Positions 16,277 to 25,353 of a stretch of 64,000 bases of DNA are shown here, piece after piece (position 1 is the stretch's first letter; the number at the start of each line of letters is the position of its first letter). The notes beneath the pieces are model-generated. The model saw nothing but the letters and a program-made list of their open reading frames with translations, made no database searches and was not told where the DNA came from. A program made the position numbers and the translations under genes. Source of the stretch: Ruegeria arenilitoris (GTDB taxonomy: Bacteria; Pseudomonadota; Alphaproteobacteria; Rhodobacterales; Rhodobacteraceae); NCBI RefSeq assembly GCF_013030985.1, contig NZ_WPYP01000001.1, positions 186,001-250,000 on the forward strand, read 5' to 3'.

Positions 16277-19171
16277 TTACGCTGCCGAGATTTTGCAGAG
16301 AGTCGCTTTGGTCTCCTGCATCTGGGTTACTGAATCATAGCCATAGGTCTGGGCGGTGTTGGAACTTTCACCCAAGACATAAGGATCGGCTCCTGCGGGG
16401 TATTTGTGCCGCAGGTCTTCACCCTGGAAATGGCCGCCGAAGTGGAATGGCATGAAGGCCACGCCAGCGCCGACCCTGTTGGTCAGCATCGCCATCACCT
16501 TGACCTTACCGCCTTCGGGACCTTCGACCCAGACCTGTTGCCCGTCACGGATACCAAGGTTGTTGGCATCGCGCGGGTTGATCTCGACGAACATGTCCTG
16601 CTGCAGCTCGGCCAGCCACGGGTTCGACCGGCTTTCCTCACCGCCGCCTTCATATTCGACTAGACGACCAGACGTGAGGATTATCGGGTAATCCTTTGAA
16701 AAGTCGTTCTTCTGGATCGAGGCATAAAGGGTGGGCAGGCGATAGGCCTGACGGTCTTCGTAGGTCGGATAGTCCTCCACCAGATCGCGCCGGTTGGTAT
16801 AGAGCGGCTCGCGATGCAGCGGGATCGGATCCGGGAAGGTCCAGACGACCGCGCGGGCCTTTGCGTTCCCGAAGGGCGCGCAGCCATGCTCGATCGCGAC
16901 CCGCTGGATGCCGCCCGACAGGTCGGTTTTCCAGTTGGTCTCGGGACCCGCAACGGCATCGATGGCCGCGCGTTCCTCGGCGGTCAGATCACCGTCCCAG
17001 CCTAGGTCCATCAGCATCTGCATCGTGAATTCAGGGTATCCATCCTGAATTTCCGACCCAGCGCTATAGACCCCTTCGGCTAGCAGGTTGTCGCCGTCGC
17101 GTTCCACACCGAAACGGGCACGGAAGGTCAGGCCACCTTCGGCCACCGGTTTGGACATGTCATAGAGGTTCGGCGTGCCGGGATGCCCCATCTCCGCCGT
17201 ACCCCAACATGGCCAGGGCAGACCGTAATATTCACCGTCATTGGGCCCACCAATGGCCTGCAGCGTGGTTCTGTCGAACGTGTGCTGGTTGGCCATATGG
17301 CTTTTCAGGCGCTCGGGCGACTGGCCGGTATAGCCGATGGTCCAGAGACCGCTGTTGAACTCACGCGTGATGCTTTCAACATTCGGGGTTTCCGGGTCTT
17401 CCATTTCGATATTGCGGAACAGCCTGTCCGCCCAGCCGAACTTGTTGGCGAACTTGGCCATGATGACCTCGTCCGGCAGGCTTTCGAACAGCGGCTCAAC
17501 CACCTTGTCGCGCCACTGCAACGACCGGTTCGATGCCGTGACCGAGCCACGGGTTTCGAACTGCGTACAGGCGGGCAACAGGTAGACGCCATCGGTACGG
17601 TCATGCAGAACGGCCGAGACGGTGGGATACGGGTCGATCACGACCAGCATGTCCAGCTTCTCCATCGCCGTCTTCATCTCCGGGCCCCGCGTTTGCGAGT
17701 TCGGAGCGTGACCCCACAGAACCATGGCGCGGACGTTGTTGTCCTGATCCATGTTGGCCGGGTCTTCCAGAACACCGTCGATCCAACGCGAGACCGGGAT
17801 GCCGCGCTCGTTCTGCAGCGACTTGTCCTTGCCGTCCTTGTCCTTGATCGTGGCGAACTGACCTGCAAGCCATTCGGAGTCTTCACCCCAGACACGGCCC
17901 CAGTGGCCCCATGCCCCTTTGGACAGACCGTAATAGCCGGGCAGGGTGTGGGACAGAACACCAAGGTCCGTCGCGCCCTGCACGTTGTCATGGCCGCGGA
18001 AGATGTTGGTGCCACCACCCGAGGTGCCCATGTTGCCCAAGGCAAGCTGAAGCACGCAGTAGGCGCGGGTGTTGTTGTTACCGTTGGTGTGCTGCGTACC
18101 GCCCATACACCAGATCACCGTACCTGGACGGTTGTTGGCCATGGTGCGGGCCACGCGACGCAGTTGCGAGCCCGGCGTGCCGGTGACGCGTTCGACCTCT
18201 TCCGGGGTCCACTTGGCAACTTCTTCACGGATCTGGTCCATGCCCCAGACACGGGTGCGGATGAACTCTTTGTCTTCCCATCCGTTGTCGAAGATGTGCC
18301 ACAGGATCCCCCAGACAAGCGCAACGTCCGTACCGGGGCGGAAGCGGACATATTCATCCGCATGCGCTGCGGTGCGCGTAAAGCGTGGGTCGCAGACGAT
18401 CAGCGGCGCGTTGTTCCGCTCTTTCGCGCGCAGAACATGCAGCAACGAGACGGGGTGCGCCTCGGCCGGGTTGCCGCCGATGATGAAGATGGCCCGAGAG
18501 TTATGGATGTCGTTGTACGAATTGGTCATGGCGCCGTAGCCCCATGTGTTCGCTACACCCGCAACAGTGGTTGAGTGGCAGATACGGGCCTGATGGTCCA
18601 CGTTGTTCGTGCCCCAGTAGGCGGCGAACTTGCGGAACAGATAGGCCTGTTCGTTGTTGTGCTTCGCAGAACCCAACCAGTACACGCTGTCCGGCCCGGA
18701 TTCCTCGCGGATGCTCATCATGCCGTCGCCGATCTCGTTGATCGCCTCTTCCCAGCTGATGCGCTTCCACTCGCCGCCTTCCTTTTTCATCGGATACTTG
18801 AGGCGGCGCTCGCCGTGGGCGTGCTCGCGGACCGAGGCCCCCTTGGCGCAGTGTGCACCCAGATTGAACGGGCTGTCCCAACCGGGTTCTTGCCCGATCC
18901 AGACGCCGTTTTGCACTTCGGCTACGACAGTACAGCCGACTGAACAGTGGGTGCATACGGATTTGATATTATCAACGGCCTGGTTCGCCGCTGTCTGGGC
19001 ACTGGCTGGCGTCACGGTTCCACCCGTGGCGCTGATCGCGGCCAATCCGCCGATCGTCAGGCCCGAGCCACGCAGAAACGCGCGGCGATCGACGGTTTTC
19101 TCGCCGACCTGGGACAGGATACTTGTCCGCTGGGGGCGTCTCGCAACCCCGTTGGTCTTTTTCCTTAACAT
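16277..19171 (-). CDS. fdoG: Formate dehydrogenase catalytic alpha subunit, Tat-exported
   Basis: The 964-residue molybdopterin oxidoreductase that oxidises formate to CO2. A Tat signal is present (DRRAFLRGSG near residue 29). A 4Fe-4S cluster uses C73, C76, C80 and C108 (CTHCSVGC). The metal ligand is cysteine 198 in ARICHSTTVAG, encoded by TGC rather than by a selenocysteine codon. The molybdopterin dinucleotide-binding domain lies at the C-terminus. A strong site AGGGAGGAAAC precedes the ATG. Molybdenum or tungsten cannot be told from the sequence, but the adjacent TupABC importer makes tungsten likely. Confidence 0.94.
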   Translation of the reverse strand: MLRKKTNGVARRPQRTSILSQVGEKTVDRRAFLRGSGLTIGGLAAISATGGTVTPASAQTAANQAVDNIKSVCTHCSVGCTVVAEVQNGVWIGQEPGWDSPFNLGAHCAKGASVREHAHGERRLKYPMKKEGGEWKRISWEEAINEIGDGMMSIREESGPDSVYWLGSAKHNNEQAYLFRKFAAYWGTNNVDHQARICHSTTVAGVANTWGYGAMTNSYNDIHNSRAIFIIGGNPAEAHPVSLLHVLRAKERNNAPLIVCDPRFTRTAAHADEYVRFRPGTDVALVWGILWHIFDNGWEDKEFIRTRVWGMDQIREEVAKWTPEEVERVTGTPGSQLRRVARTMANNRPGTVIWCMGGTQHTNGNNNTRAYCVLQLALGNMGTSGGGTNIFRGHDNVQGATDLGVLSHTLPGYYGLSKGAWGHWGRVWGEDSEWLAGQFATIKDKDGKDKSLQNERGIPVSRWIDGVLEDPANMDQDNNVRAMVLWGHAPNSQTRGPEMKTAMEKLDMLVVIDPYPTVSAVLHDRTDGVYLLPACTQFETRGSVTASNRSLQWRDKVVEPLFESLPDEVIMAKFANKFGWADRLFRNIEMEDPETPNVESITREFNSGLWTIGYTGQSPERLKSHMANQHTFDRTTLQAIGGPNDGEYYGLPWPCWGTAEMGHPGTPNLYDMSKPVAEGGLTFRARFGVERDGDNLLAEGVYSAGSEIQDGYPEFTMQMLMDLGWDGDLTAEERAAIDAVAGPETNWKTDLSGGIQRVAIEHGCAPFGNAKARAVVWTFPDPIPLHREPLYTNRRDLVEDYPTYEDRQAYRLPTLYASIQKNDFSKDYPIILTSGRLVEYEGGGEESRSNPWLAELQQDMFVEINPRDANNLGIRDGQQVWVEGPEGGKVKVMAMLTNRVGAGVAFMPFHFGGHFQGEDLRHKYPAGADPYVLGESSNTAQTYGYDSVTQMQETKATLCKISAA

Positions 19172-19302
19172 TGGTTTCCTCCCTTGCTCGCCATGTCAGC
19201 CATGGCTGGCTTGGTACTTTTTGTGCCGACGTCAGGGCCAATCGCAACCGTCAGTCGGGTGGTGACGTCGTCCGGTTCAGAGCCGGGCGCTGTCGTCGCG
19301 GC

Positions 19303-19491
19303 TCAGAAGCGCGCGCTTTCCAAATAGGCGCGGGTATGCGCGGTGTCCTGTATCCGGGTTTCGTCCGTTGGCAACTTGGCTGCTTCGGCCTCTCCGGTCA
19401 GGCTGGCGGCGGCAACAGCAGCAGGCGCTGCGGTTCCGGCCAGTTTGAGGAAGTCGCGGCGCGTGGCGCCTTCTTCCTTGGTCTTGCTCAT
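19303..19491 (-). CDS. Small Tat-targeted protein of formate dehydrogenase clusters
   Basis: A 62-residue protein with a twin-arginine motif (ATRRDFLKLAG) and a short tail ending LESARF. It matches the pattern known as the formate dehydrogenase region TAT target family, whose role is unresolved. The start at 19491 follows a perfect AAAGGAGGAAC; an in-frame ATG 18 bases upstream has none and would contain the ribosome site. It lies between torD and the alpha subunit gene and may escort or tether the exported enzyme. Confidence 0.85.
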   Translation of the reverse strand: MSKTKEEGATRRDFLKLAGTAAPAAVAAASLTGEAEAAKLPTDETRIQDTAHTRAYLESARF

Positions 19492-19549
19492 GGGTTCCTC
19501 CTTTCCCATTTGCGATCTAGCGCCAATTCGGGCGCTGGCGAGTGGCGGG

Positions 19550-20161
19550 TTATGCCGCCGTCATTCGGAACGCTTCCCGCTCGATCTCCATGAACACCCG
19601 ACCGGCGGTGCCGACGGACGCATAGAGAACCGAGTTCTCGGCTGCTTCCAAATCCGAATAGAAATGCGTGGCCCAGGGGCCGATATGTTTGTTCCAGAAC
19701 GCTTTCTGATCCTCAAGCGAGGCAGGCGCGCCAAAGCGGCCAACAATCATGCCCGCCATCATCTCCATCAGCGAGGCGATGTTGTCTTCGGGTTCGAACA
19801 CGTTCTGCGCCCGCGTGATGCCGCGTGCGGCCATGTCGTTGCGCAGCTGGGCCAGAGGTTTCTCGTTCAGGAAGCCGGTGAGGTAGAAACTGGCATAGGG
19901 CAGCAGCTCACCTCGGCCGAGTCCAATGAACAGGGCGTTGAACTCACGTTCGGCCGCCGCGGGTTTGGTGACCTTTGCCACCCGCGCCATGGCCTGAATG
20001 GCCTGACCCAGATCGGTCTCATCCCCGGTCAGGCTAGCCACCTGTTCCAGCAGCATCTGATCCGGAGGAGCGGCCAACATCAGCCCGAGAAAATTGTAGA
20101 AATCCGCGCGCAGGCGATCTTCGGTCGAGACGTCCATTTGATGCGCCTTACTTGCGGTCAT
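19550..20161 (-). CDS. TorD/DmsD family chaperone
   Basis: A 203-residue all-helical chaperone for molybdoenzymes. The typical segments are LRADFYNFLGLMLAAPP, ELLPYASFYLTGFLNEKPLAQLR, and EPEDNIASLMEMMAGMI with the conserved E.D.I..L.E..A.L pattern. It should bind the Tat signal of the alpha subunit and hold it for cofactor loading. The start at 20161 overlaps the DUF3306 gene by 14 bases and follows AAGGATAT. Confidence 0.88.
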   Translation of the reverse strand: MTASKAHQMDVSTEDRLRADFYNFLGLMLAAPPDQMLLEQVASLTGDETDLGQAIQAMARVAKVTKPAAAEREFNALFIGLGRGELLPYASFYLTGFLNEKPLAQLRNDMAARGITRAQNVFEPEDNIASLMEMMAGMIVGRFGAPASLEDQKAFWNKHIGPWATHFYSDLEAAENSVLYASVGTAGRVFMEIEREAFRMTAA

Positions 20162-20726
20162 GGGGATATCCTTCGAATTCAAATTTCATGCGGCGCGGGG
20201 TGGGGGGCAGGTCGACCTCTTCGGGGGCTTCTGCTTCGGCGATAACGAGCGGCTCGGGCGTCGGTTCATCACTCACCTCTGGCTCCGGTTCCTCAGTGAC
20301 CGGTTCAGGCTCACTCTCTTCGGCTTCCGCAGCCAAAGCTTCGATATGGGCCAACATGCCCTTGCCAACCTGATAGGCGGTGGGAATGTTTTCGATCACA
20401 CACACCGCGTCGGTATAGTCCTCACCGTAATCAACCAGCCCGTCCACATTGGCCAGCACCGGGTTCAGCCGCCACAACCGCCGCAGCGCGCGACGGCGCA
20501 GACGGTCGGGCACCGCCTTGGCCATGAAGCCCGAGACGTCATCCCCGTCCTGCAACTGATCGGGATCGGGAAGGTTGAACTCGGCCAGTATCTCGGCATC
20601 CGACTTTTCGTCCAGCTCGGCCTGCTGCGCTGCGACTGCCTGTTCTTCGGCCGCGATAACCTCGGCTTCGGCCTCGGCCTGAACAGCGGCCTTGCGGCGG
20701 GACCAGAAATCGCGGGCTTGGGTCAT
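20148..20726 (-). CDS. DUF3306 family protein
   Basis: A 192-residue protein of the DUF3306 family found in formate dehydrogenase clusters. The N-terminal two thirds hold FWSRRKAAV, SDAEILAEFNLPDPD and a basic stretch LRRRALRRLWRLNPVLANVDGLVDYGEDYTD. The C-terminal third is a low-complexity acidic and proline-rich tail (EPEPVTEEPEPEVSDEPTPEP), probably disordered. It is cytoplasmic, with no signal. It is coupled by ATGA overlap to DUF3305 upstream and overlaps torD downstream. Its biochemical role is unknown. Confidence 0.85.
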   Translation of the reverse strand: MTQARDFWSRRKAAVQAEAEAEVIAAEEQAVAAQQAELDEKSDAEILAEFNLPDPDQLQDGDDVSGFMAKAVPDRLRRRALRRLWRLNPVLANVDGLVDYGEDYTDAVCVIENIPTAYQVGKGMLAHIEALAAEAEESEPEPVTEEPEPEVSDEPTPEPLVIAEAEAPEEVDLPPTPRRMKFEFEGYPHDRK

Positions 20727-21277
20727 TGCACGATCCTCCGCGGGGCGCGGTAGACATCCGAGGTCTGACGGATACGGGCATCGCCTTTGCCGTCCTCGAC
20801 CAGATCGGTCCGCTTCTTGTCGCGACGGCGTTTGATGAAAACCTCATCGCGGTGGTGTTCCAACGCGAAGTCGCGAACCCAGGCGATCAGCCCCTCGGTC
20901 ATCGGGATTTTTTCGACGATCTCTTCTCCGGTATCCGCATAATCCTGCCCTTCGAACGGGGACGCCGTGACAAGCACCGCATCCATTGGGCGCTCTCCAT
21001 CCAGAGCATCACGCAGAACAAGATAGATCGAGGGCTGGCCGTCGGAGAGGTTGACCATGTAGGCCTCGGCCTCATCGGGCCATAGCGTAAGCGGGAGGGT
21101 CGCCGCGTGATACTCCACAGCTTCACCCTCGCGGCGCAGTTCCTGCCAGTCGGCAGGTCCAGCACCGGGCAAAACGGCAACTGCGCGCCAGTTCCATTTC
21201 GCCCAGCGGGTTACACCGGGTGTTTTGCGCACGACGACGCCGATTGGCATTTCAATCTGGCTTGCGGCCTTCGCCAC
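20723..21277 (-). CDS. DUF3305 family protein
   Basis: A 184-residue protein of the DUF3305 family, partner of DUF3306 in formate dehydrogenase loci. Recognisable parts are MPIGVVVRKTPGVTRWAKWNWRAVAVLPGA, LWPDEAEAYMVNLSDGQPSIYLVLR and VLVTASPFEGQDYADTGEEIVEKIPMTEGL. It is cytoplasmic. It is the first gene of the minus-strand run that ends with the HTH regulator, and its promoter must lie in 21278-21508, shared with the divergent polyferredoxin gene. Confidence 0.85.
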   Translation of the reverse strand: MAKAASQIEMPIGVVVRKTPGVTRWAKWNWRAVAVLPGAGPADWQELRREGEAVEYHAATLPLTLWPDEAEAYMVNLSDGQPSIYLVLRDALDGERPMDAVLVTASPFEGQDYADTGEEIVEKIPMTEGLIAWVRDFALEHHRDEVFIKRRRDKKRTDLVEDGKGDARIRQTSDVYRAPRRIVQ

Positions 21278-21311
21278 TTAGTCCTCCCCGGAAGGCTCTC
21301 CCCTGCCTTCC

Positions 21312-21377
21312 ATTGCGTCTACTATGGTACACAATCCGGCTTTGTGCCAAGCCTGAACTGTTCCCAATGGACGCAAT
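21312..21377. promoter_or_regulatory. Inverted repeat in the divergent formate dehydrogenase promoter region
   Basis: ATTGCGTC (21312-21319) and GACGCAAT (21370-21377) are perfect 8-bp inverted copies 50 bases apart, in the 231-bp gap between two divergent gene sets. Paired distant half-sites suit a looping or oligomeric regulator. No cognate protein is identified. Confidence 0.4.
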
Positions 21378-21508
21378 CACCAATTGTTTATGAGGCTGCG
21401 CCCTTTCATAGACCCGGTACGCAGGTAGTTTGTCTAGCGGGGATTGCCACTTTTTGCAGACACCCTAATCTGAACCCAAGAAGGGAAGGACGTCCGGGAG
21501 GGGAGGCC

Positions 21509-23461
21509 ATGGGCACAAAAATTCTGCTATGCGACTGTGCGGGGACGCAGGAACTGGACGCCGAGAAGATCGCGTCGGCCTGCGGTGCTGCGTGTTCCCG
21601 GGTTCATACGGCGCTGTGTACCACCGAACTGGAATCTGCGGCCTCGCTGATGCAGGCCGGGGACACCGTGATTGCCTGTGGGCAGGAGCAGGAGGTGTTC
21701 AGCGCGCTTGCCGAAGAGATGAATATCGAAACGCCGGGGTTTGTGGACCTGCGCGACCGCGCCGGATGGTCCGAGCAGGGTGCTAATGCGGTGCCCAAGA
21801 TGGCCGCCCTGGCCGCCGAGGCGATGCTACCGCAGCCGATCACACCCAGCGTGGACGTGTTCAGCGAGGGCACCTGTTTCCTCATCGGGCCGGGGGAGCC
21901 GTGTTTTGATCTGGCCGAACGTCTGGCAACGACGCTGGCGGTTACGGTGCTGGTCACCGATGACGCCCAGCCGTTCTCGCGGGCCTATGACGTGGTGCGC
22001 GGGCGGGTACGGTCGCTGACCGGTGCGCTGGGCGGGTTTTCGTTGCGGCTGGACGCCCTGCAGCAGGTCGAGCCGGGCGGGCGTGGTGCTTTTGCGTGGT
22101 CCGCGCCGCGCGACGGGGCGAAATCCGCCTGTGACATCGTGATCGACCTGACCGGGGGAACGCCGTTCGTGCAAGCCCCCGCGAAGCGTGAGGGGTATTT
22201 GCGCGCCGACCCGAGGGATAAAGTCGCCGTCGAGCGTCTGGCCTTTGAGGCAGTACAACTGGTCGGAACCTTCGAAAAACCGCTCTACGTGCGGATGGAA
22301 GAGACGCTGTGCGCCCATTCCCGTGCCGAACAGGTGGCTTGCACCAACTGTCTGGATATCTGCCCAACAGGTGCGATCACTCCGGCTGGTGAGCATGTGA
22401 CCATCGATCCAATGATCTGCGCCGGGTGTGGCGAATGCGCGGCGGTGTGCCCGTCAACGGCGATCACCTACGAAGACCCGCCGGTTTCGGCCCTGTTGTC
22501 TCGGATGCACATTCTTGCGTGCACTTATCGGCGCGCAGGTGGCACCGCACCCCGGTTGTTGGTGCATGACGCCCACGGGGCCGAGATGATCCGGCTGGCC
22601 GCCCGGTTCGGTCGCGGCCTTCCTGCGGACGTTATTCCGTTAGAATTGAACGTGATCTCGGGCTTTGGCCATGCCGAGATGTTGGCCGCACTGGCGCACG
22701 GCTTTGCCCGGGTCGATGTGCTGCTGGCTCCGGCCACCGAACGCGATGCGCTGGTCCGGGAACTGGAACTGGCGCAGGCGATTGCCGGGCCGGGTAAGAC
22801 GGAGCTGATGGATGAGGCTGACCCGGACGCGTTGGTGTATTTGCTATATGCGCAGGAAGTCCCGCCACCTCTGGCGGATCCGGTGCTGCCTCTGGGCAAT
22901 CGAAGACAAATCGCGCGGCTGTCGGCGCAGGCGCTGAACCCGCAGGCGGAGACTCCGTTGCCCTTGCCCGAAAACGCGCCTTACGGGGCCGTGGCAGTGA
23001 ATACGGATGCCTGCACATTGTGCCTCAGCTGTGTCTCTCTCTGCCCGTCGGGTGCATTGGTTGATAACCCGGACAAACCGCAGTTGAACTTCCAGCAGGA
23101 TGCCTGCCTGCAATGTGGGCTGTGTAAGGGGATATGCCCCGAGGACGCGATTACGCTGGTTCCGCAGCTTGACCTCTGTGATGCGGCCTTATCGCAGCTG
23201 GTGTTGAATGAAGAGGAACCCTTTGCCTGTGTCGAATGCGGCGCCTTGTTCGGTGTGAAGTCAACCGTCGAGCGGATCATGGAGAAGCTTTCGGGTACGC
23301 ATCCGATGTTTGCCACCTCGGACAAGGCCCGGATGATCCAGATGTGCGACAATTGCCGTGTGAACACGCAGTTCCAGCAGCAGGACAACCCGTTTCAGTC
23401 CAATCCCAAGCCCAAGGTGGTTACGACCGAGGACTATTTCTCAAAACGCAAGGATCACTGA
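21509..23461 (+). CDS. Polyferredoxin-like 4Fe-4S protein with zinc-ribbon-like end
   Basis: A 650-residue iron-sulfur protein of formate dehydrogenase loci. Residues 1-260 contain scattered cysteines and no clear known fold. Two pairs of 4Fe-4S motifs follow: CTNCLDICPTG with CAGCGECAAVCPS (about 279-317), and CTLCLSCVSLCPSG with CLQCGLCKGICPED (about 502-544). The end carries CVEC (574-577) and CDNC (613-616), a possible metal site. The start at 21509 follows GGGAGG; the frame is open further upstream but without support. It may pass electrons to or from the dehydrogenase or help assemble it. It ends with a 7-base convergent overlap with the cytochrome gene. Confidence 0.85.
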   Translation: MGTKILLCDCAGTQELDAEKIASACGAACSRVHTALCTTELESAASLMQAGDTVIACGQEQEVFSALAEEMNIETPGFVDLRDRAGWSEQGANAVPKMAALAAEAMLPQPITPSVDVFSEGTCFLIGPGEPCFDLAERLATTLAVTVLVTDDAQPFSRAYDVVRGRVRSLTGALGGFSLRLDALQQVEPGGRGAFAWSAPRDGAKSACDIVIDLTGGTPFVQAPAKREGYLRADPRDKVAVERLAFEAVQLVGTFEKPLYVRMEETLCAHSRAEQVACTNCLDICPTGAITPAGEHVTIDPMICAGCGECAAVCPSTAITYEDPPVSALLSRMHILACTYRRAGGTAPRLLVHDAHGAEMIRLAARFGRGLPADVIPLELNVISGFGHAEMLAALAHGFARVDVLLAPATERDALVRELELAQAIAGPGKTELMDEADPDALVYLLYAQEVPPPLADPVLPLGNRRQIARLSAQALNPQAETPLPLPENAPYGAVAVNTDACTLCLSCVSLCPSGALVDNPDKPQLNFQQDACLQCGLCKGICPEDAITLVPQLDLCDAALSQLVLNEEEPFACVECGALFGVKSTVERIMEKLSGTHPMFATSDKARMIQMCDNCRVNTQFQQQDNPFQSNPKPKVVTTEDYFSKRKDH

Positions 23462-24183
23462 AACTGTAGCGGCGCACCCAGATCGGCCGCCTTGATGACC
23501 GAGACGAAAGCCAGGATGGCGTCCAGCTCTTCCACGGTCATCTCGACCGGATGTATGGGCGAGGGGCGCGCGGGATCAAAAGGTGCGGTCAGCCCGTCGA
23601 TCTGGGTGAAAGCGGGATGGGGGTTCAGCGCAAAGAACGCCTCAAACCGTTCCGACCAGTCGGGCATCGCGCGCAGCACGGCAAAAGAGGGCGTAGAGCC
23701 CAACCCGTTCATGCGGTTCTTTGGCCCGATCACGTGGCAGCGTCCGCAATGGGTCATCGACAGTTCCTCACCTCGGGCGGTGTCACCGTCGATTACCGGG
23801 TCGGCTTGTGTCGCTGTGGCCTCGATACGGGCAGAGAAGGGCGTGCCGTGTTCGGGTGTAAAGCTTTCTACAGTGTTCTTGCCGATATCGGACAACAGCC
23901 AGTCGCGGAACCGTTCGTGCCTGGCGTTGTCTCCGATCCGGAGGTGATAGATCACGCCGTCGCGGGCAAAGACCGGATCGCCTGGTGGCGCGGTTTCCAG
24001 CACTAAAACGCCCGCATCATCCGCAATAACGCGTATCCCGGTCTTGAGAGAGAAGCGCGGAAGGATATGTTGCAACAGACCAGAGTCTTTTACCTCGGCC
24101 GGGGCGGCCAGACCCAATGCCTCCTGCGACCAAGAGGGACTGGCAGAGAGCGTCAGGCTCAGGCACAAGAGGACAAAGCGCAT
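23455..24183 (-). CDS. Exported cytochrome c with a TupA-like N-terminal remnant
   Basis: A 242-residue exported protein with signal peptide MRFVLLCLSLTLSASPSWS. Its C-terminal half is a cytochrome c with heme motif CGRCH (146-150). Residues 25-115 resemble two separate pieces of TupA: DSGLLQHILPRFSLKTGIRV against NSGLLDYILPGFEAETGIDV, and RFRDWLLSDIGKNTVES against RFIDWLTGPDGQAAIES. The middle of TupA, including its second oxyanion loop, is missing, and the TTST loop is not kept. The start at 24183 opens a signal peptide; an earlier ATG at 24258 does not. A periplasmic electron carrier for formate oxidation is likely. Confidence 0.82.
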   Translation of the reverse strand: MRFVLLCLSLTLSASPSWSQEALGLAAPAEVKDSGLLQHILPRFSLKTGIRVIADDAGVLVLETAPPGDPVFARDGVIYHLRIGDNARHERFRDWLLSDIGKNTVESFTPEHGTPFSARIEATATQADPVIDGDTARGEELSMTHCGRCHVIGPKNRMNGLGSTPSFAVLRAMPDWSERFEAFFALNPHPAFTQIDGLTAPFDPARPSPIHPVEMTVEELDAILAFVSVIKAADLGAPLQFQ

Positions 24184-24291
24184 GGCCCAGCCTAACGGCC
24201 CGGCCCCGAATGCGTCAAATGAACTGAACAAGACGGAGACACATGCAATGAAACGCAACCTCGTGGTGGGTCAAGTCAAAGGGGTAACGGC

Positions 24292-25353
24292 ATGAGTGTT
24301 CGTGACGCGGTTCTGGCGAACCTGAAGAAGATCACTGATCCTGTGTCTGGTCAGGATATCGTCAGCGCGGGTGTGGTGCGTGCGTTGAACGTCGAGGGCG
24401 ACACGGTGCGCTTTGTGCTGGAGATTGACCCGAAATACGCCGAGCAGATGGAGCCGGTTCGCGCGACCGCCGAGAAGGCGGCGCAGATGGTGGACGGGGT
24501 GGCCAAGGTCTCGGCGATGATGACCGCGCATTCCGACAAGGCGCCGCCGGATCTGAAACCTAAGCCCAAGCCCTCGCAAACCGGTCCGCAGGCCGTTCCG
24601 GGCGTGGACCGGATTATCGCCGTAGCTTCGGGTAAAGGTGGCGTCGGTAAATCCACCGTTTCGGCCAACCTCGCCTGTGCCTTGGCGGCCGAAGGCCGTC
24701 GTGTGGGTCTGTTGGACGCCGACGTCTACGGCCCGTCGCAGCCCCGGATGCTGGGTGTCTCAGGCCGGCCGGCCAGCCCGGATGGCAAGACCATCCTGCC
24801 GTTGCGCAATCACGGCGTCACCATGATGTCGATGGGTCTGATGACCAATGAAGGGCAGGCGGTTGTCTGGCGTGGTCCCATGCTGATGGGCGCGCTGCAG
24901 CAGATGATGAACCAGGTGCAATGGGGCGCGCTGGACGTGCTGATCGTTGACCTGCCGCCCGGAACCGGTGACGTGCAACTGACGCTCAGCCAGAAGTTCA
25001 AGGTGGATGGCGCCATTGTTGTTTCCACCCCGCAGGACGTGGCCCTGATCGACGCCCGCAAGGGGATCGACATGTTCAACCAGCTCAAGACGCCCATCGT
25101 TGGTATGATCGAGAATATGTCCACCCATATCTGTTCCAACTGCGGGCATGAGGAGCACGTGTTCGGTCATGGCGGCGTGAAGTCCGAGGCCGAGGCGCTG
25201 GACGTTCCGCTGCTGGGGGAAATTCCTCTGCATCTGGATATCCGGGTGGCGGCGGACGGTGGTGCGCCCATCGTGGTCAGCAAACCCGACAGCCCGCAGG
25301 CCGAGGCGTTCCGCAAGATCGCCCGCGATATGATTGCCAAGGGCAAGGCATGA
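24292..25353 (+). CDS. Mrp/NBP35 family iron-sulfur carrier ATPase
   Basis: A 353-residue P-loop ATPase that binds and transfers 4Fe-4S clusters. The N-terminal 80 residues are a MIP18/DUF59 domain (VLANLKKITDPVSGQDIVSAGVV). The deviant Walker A is SGKGGVGKST (113-122), followed by LLDADVYGPSQPRMLG and VDLPPGTGDVQLTL. The cluster ligands are CSNC in THICSNCGHE. A strong GGGG-rich site precedes the start. Its stop overlaps the next start (ATGA), so it heads a three-gene set next to the formate dehydrogenase cluster and may serve that enzyme's clusters. Confidence 0.9.
   Translation: MSVRDAVLANLKKITDPVSGQDIVSAGVVRALNVEGDTVRFVLEIDPKYAEQMEPVRATAEKAAQMVDGVAKVSAMMTAHSDKAPPDLKPKPKPSQTGPQAVPGVDRIIAVASGKGGVGKSTVSANLACALAAEGRRVGLLDADVYGPSQPRMLGVSGRPASPDGKTILPLRNHGVTMMSMGLMTNEGQAVVWRGPMLMGALQQMMNQVQWGALDVLIVDLPPGTGDVQLTLSQKFKVDGAIVVSTPQDVALIDARKGIDMFNQLKTPIVGMIENMSTHICSNCGHEEHVFGHGGVKSEAEALDVPLLGEIPLHLDIRVAADGGAPIVVSKPDSPQAEAFRKIARDMIAKGKA

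Noticed and set aside
18570-18590. Possible selenocysteine at the formate dehydrogenase active site
   Set aside because: The codon in ARICHS is TGC, an ordinary cysteine, so no recoding is needed.
24248-24295. 15-codon frame ending in an ATGA overlap with mrp
   Set aside because: It has no strong ribosome site and is too short to judge; a leader peptide cannot be supported.
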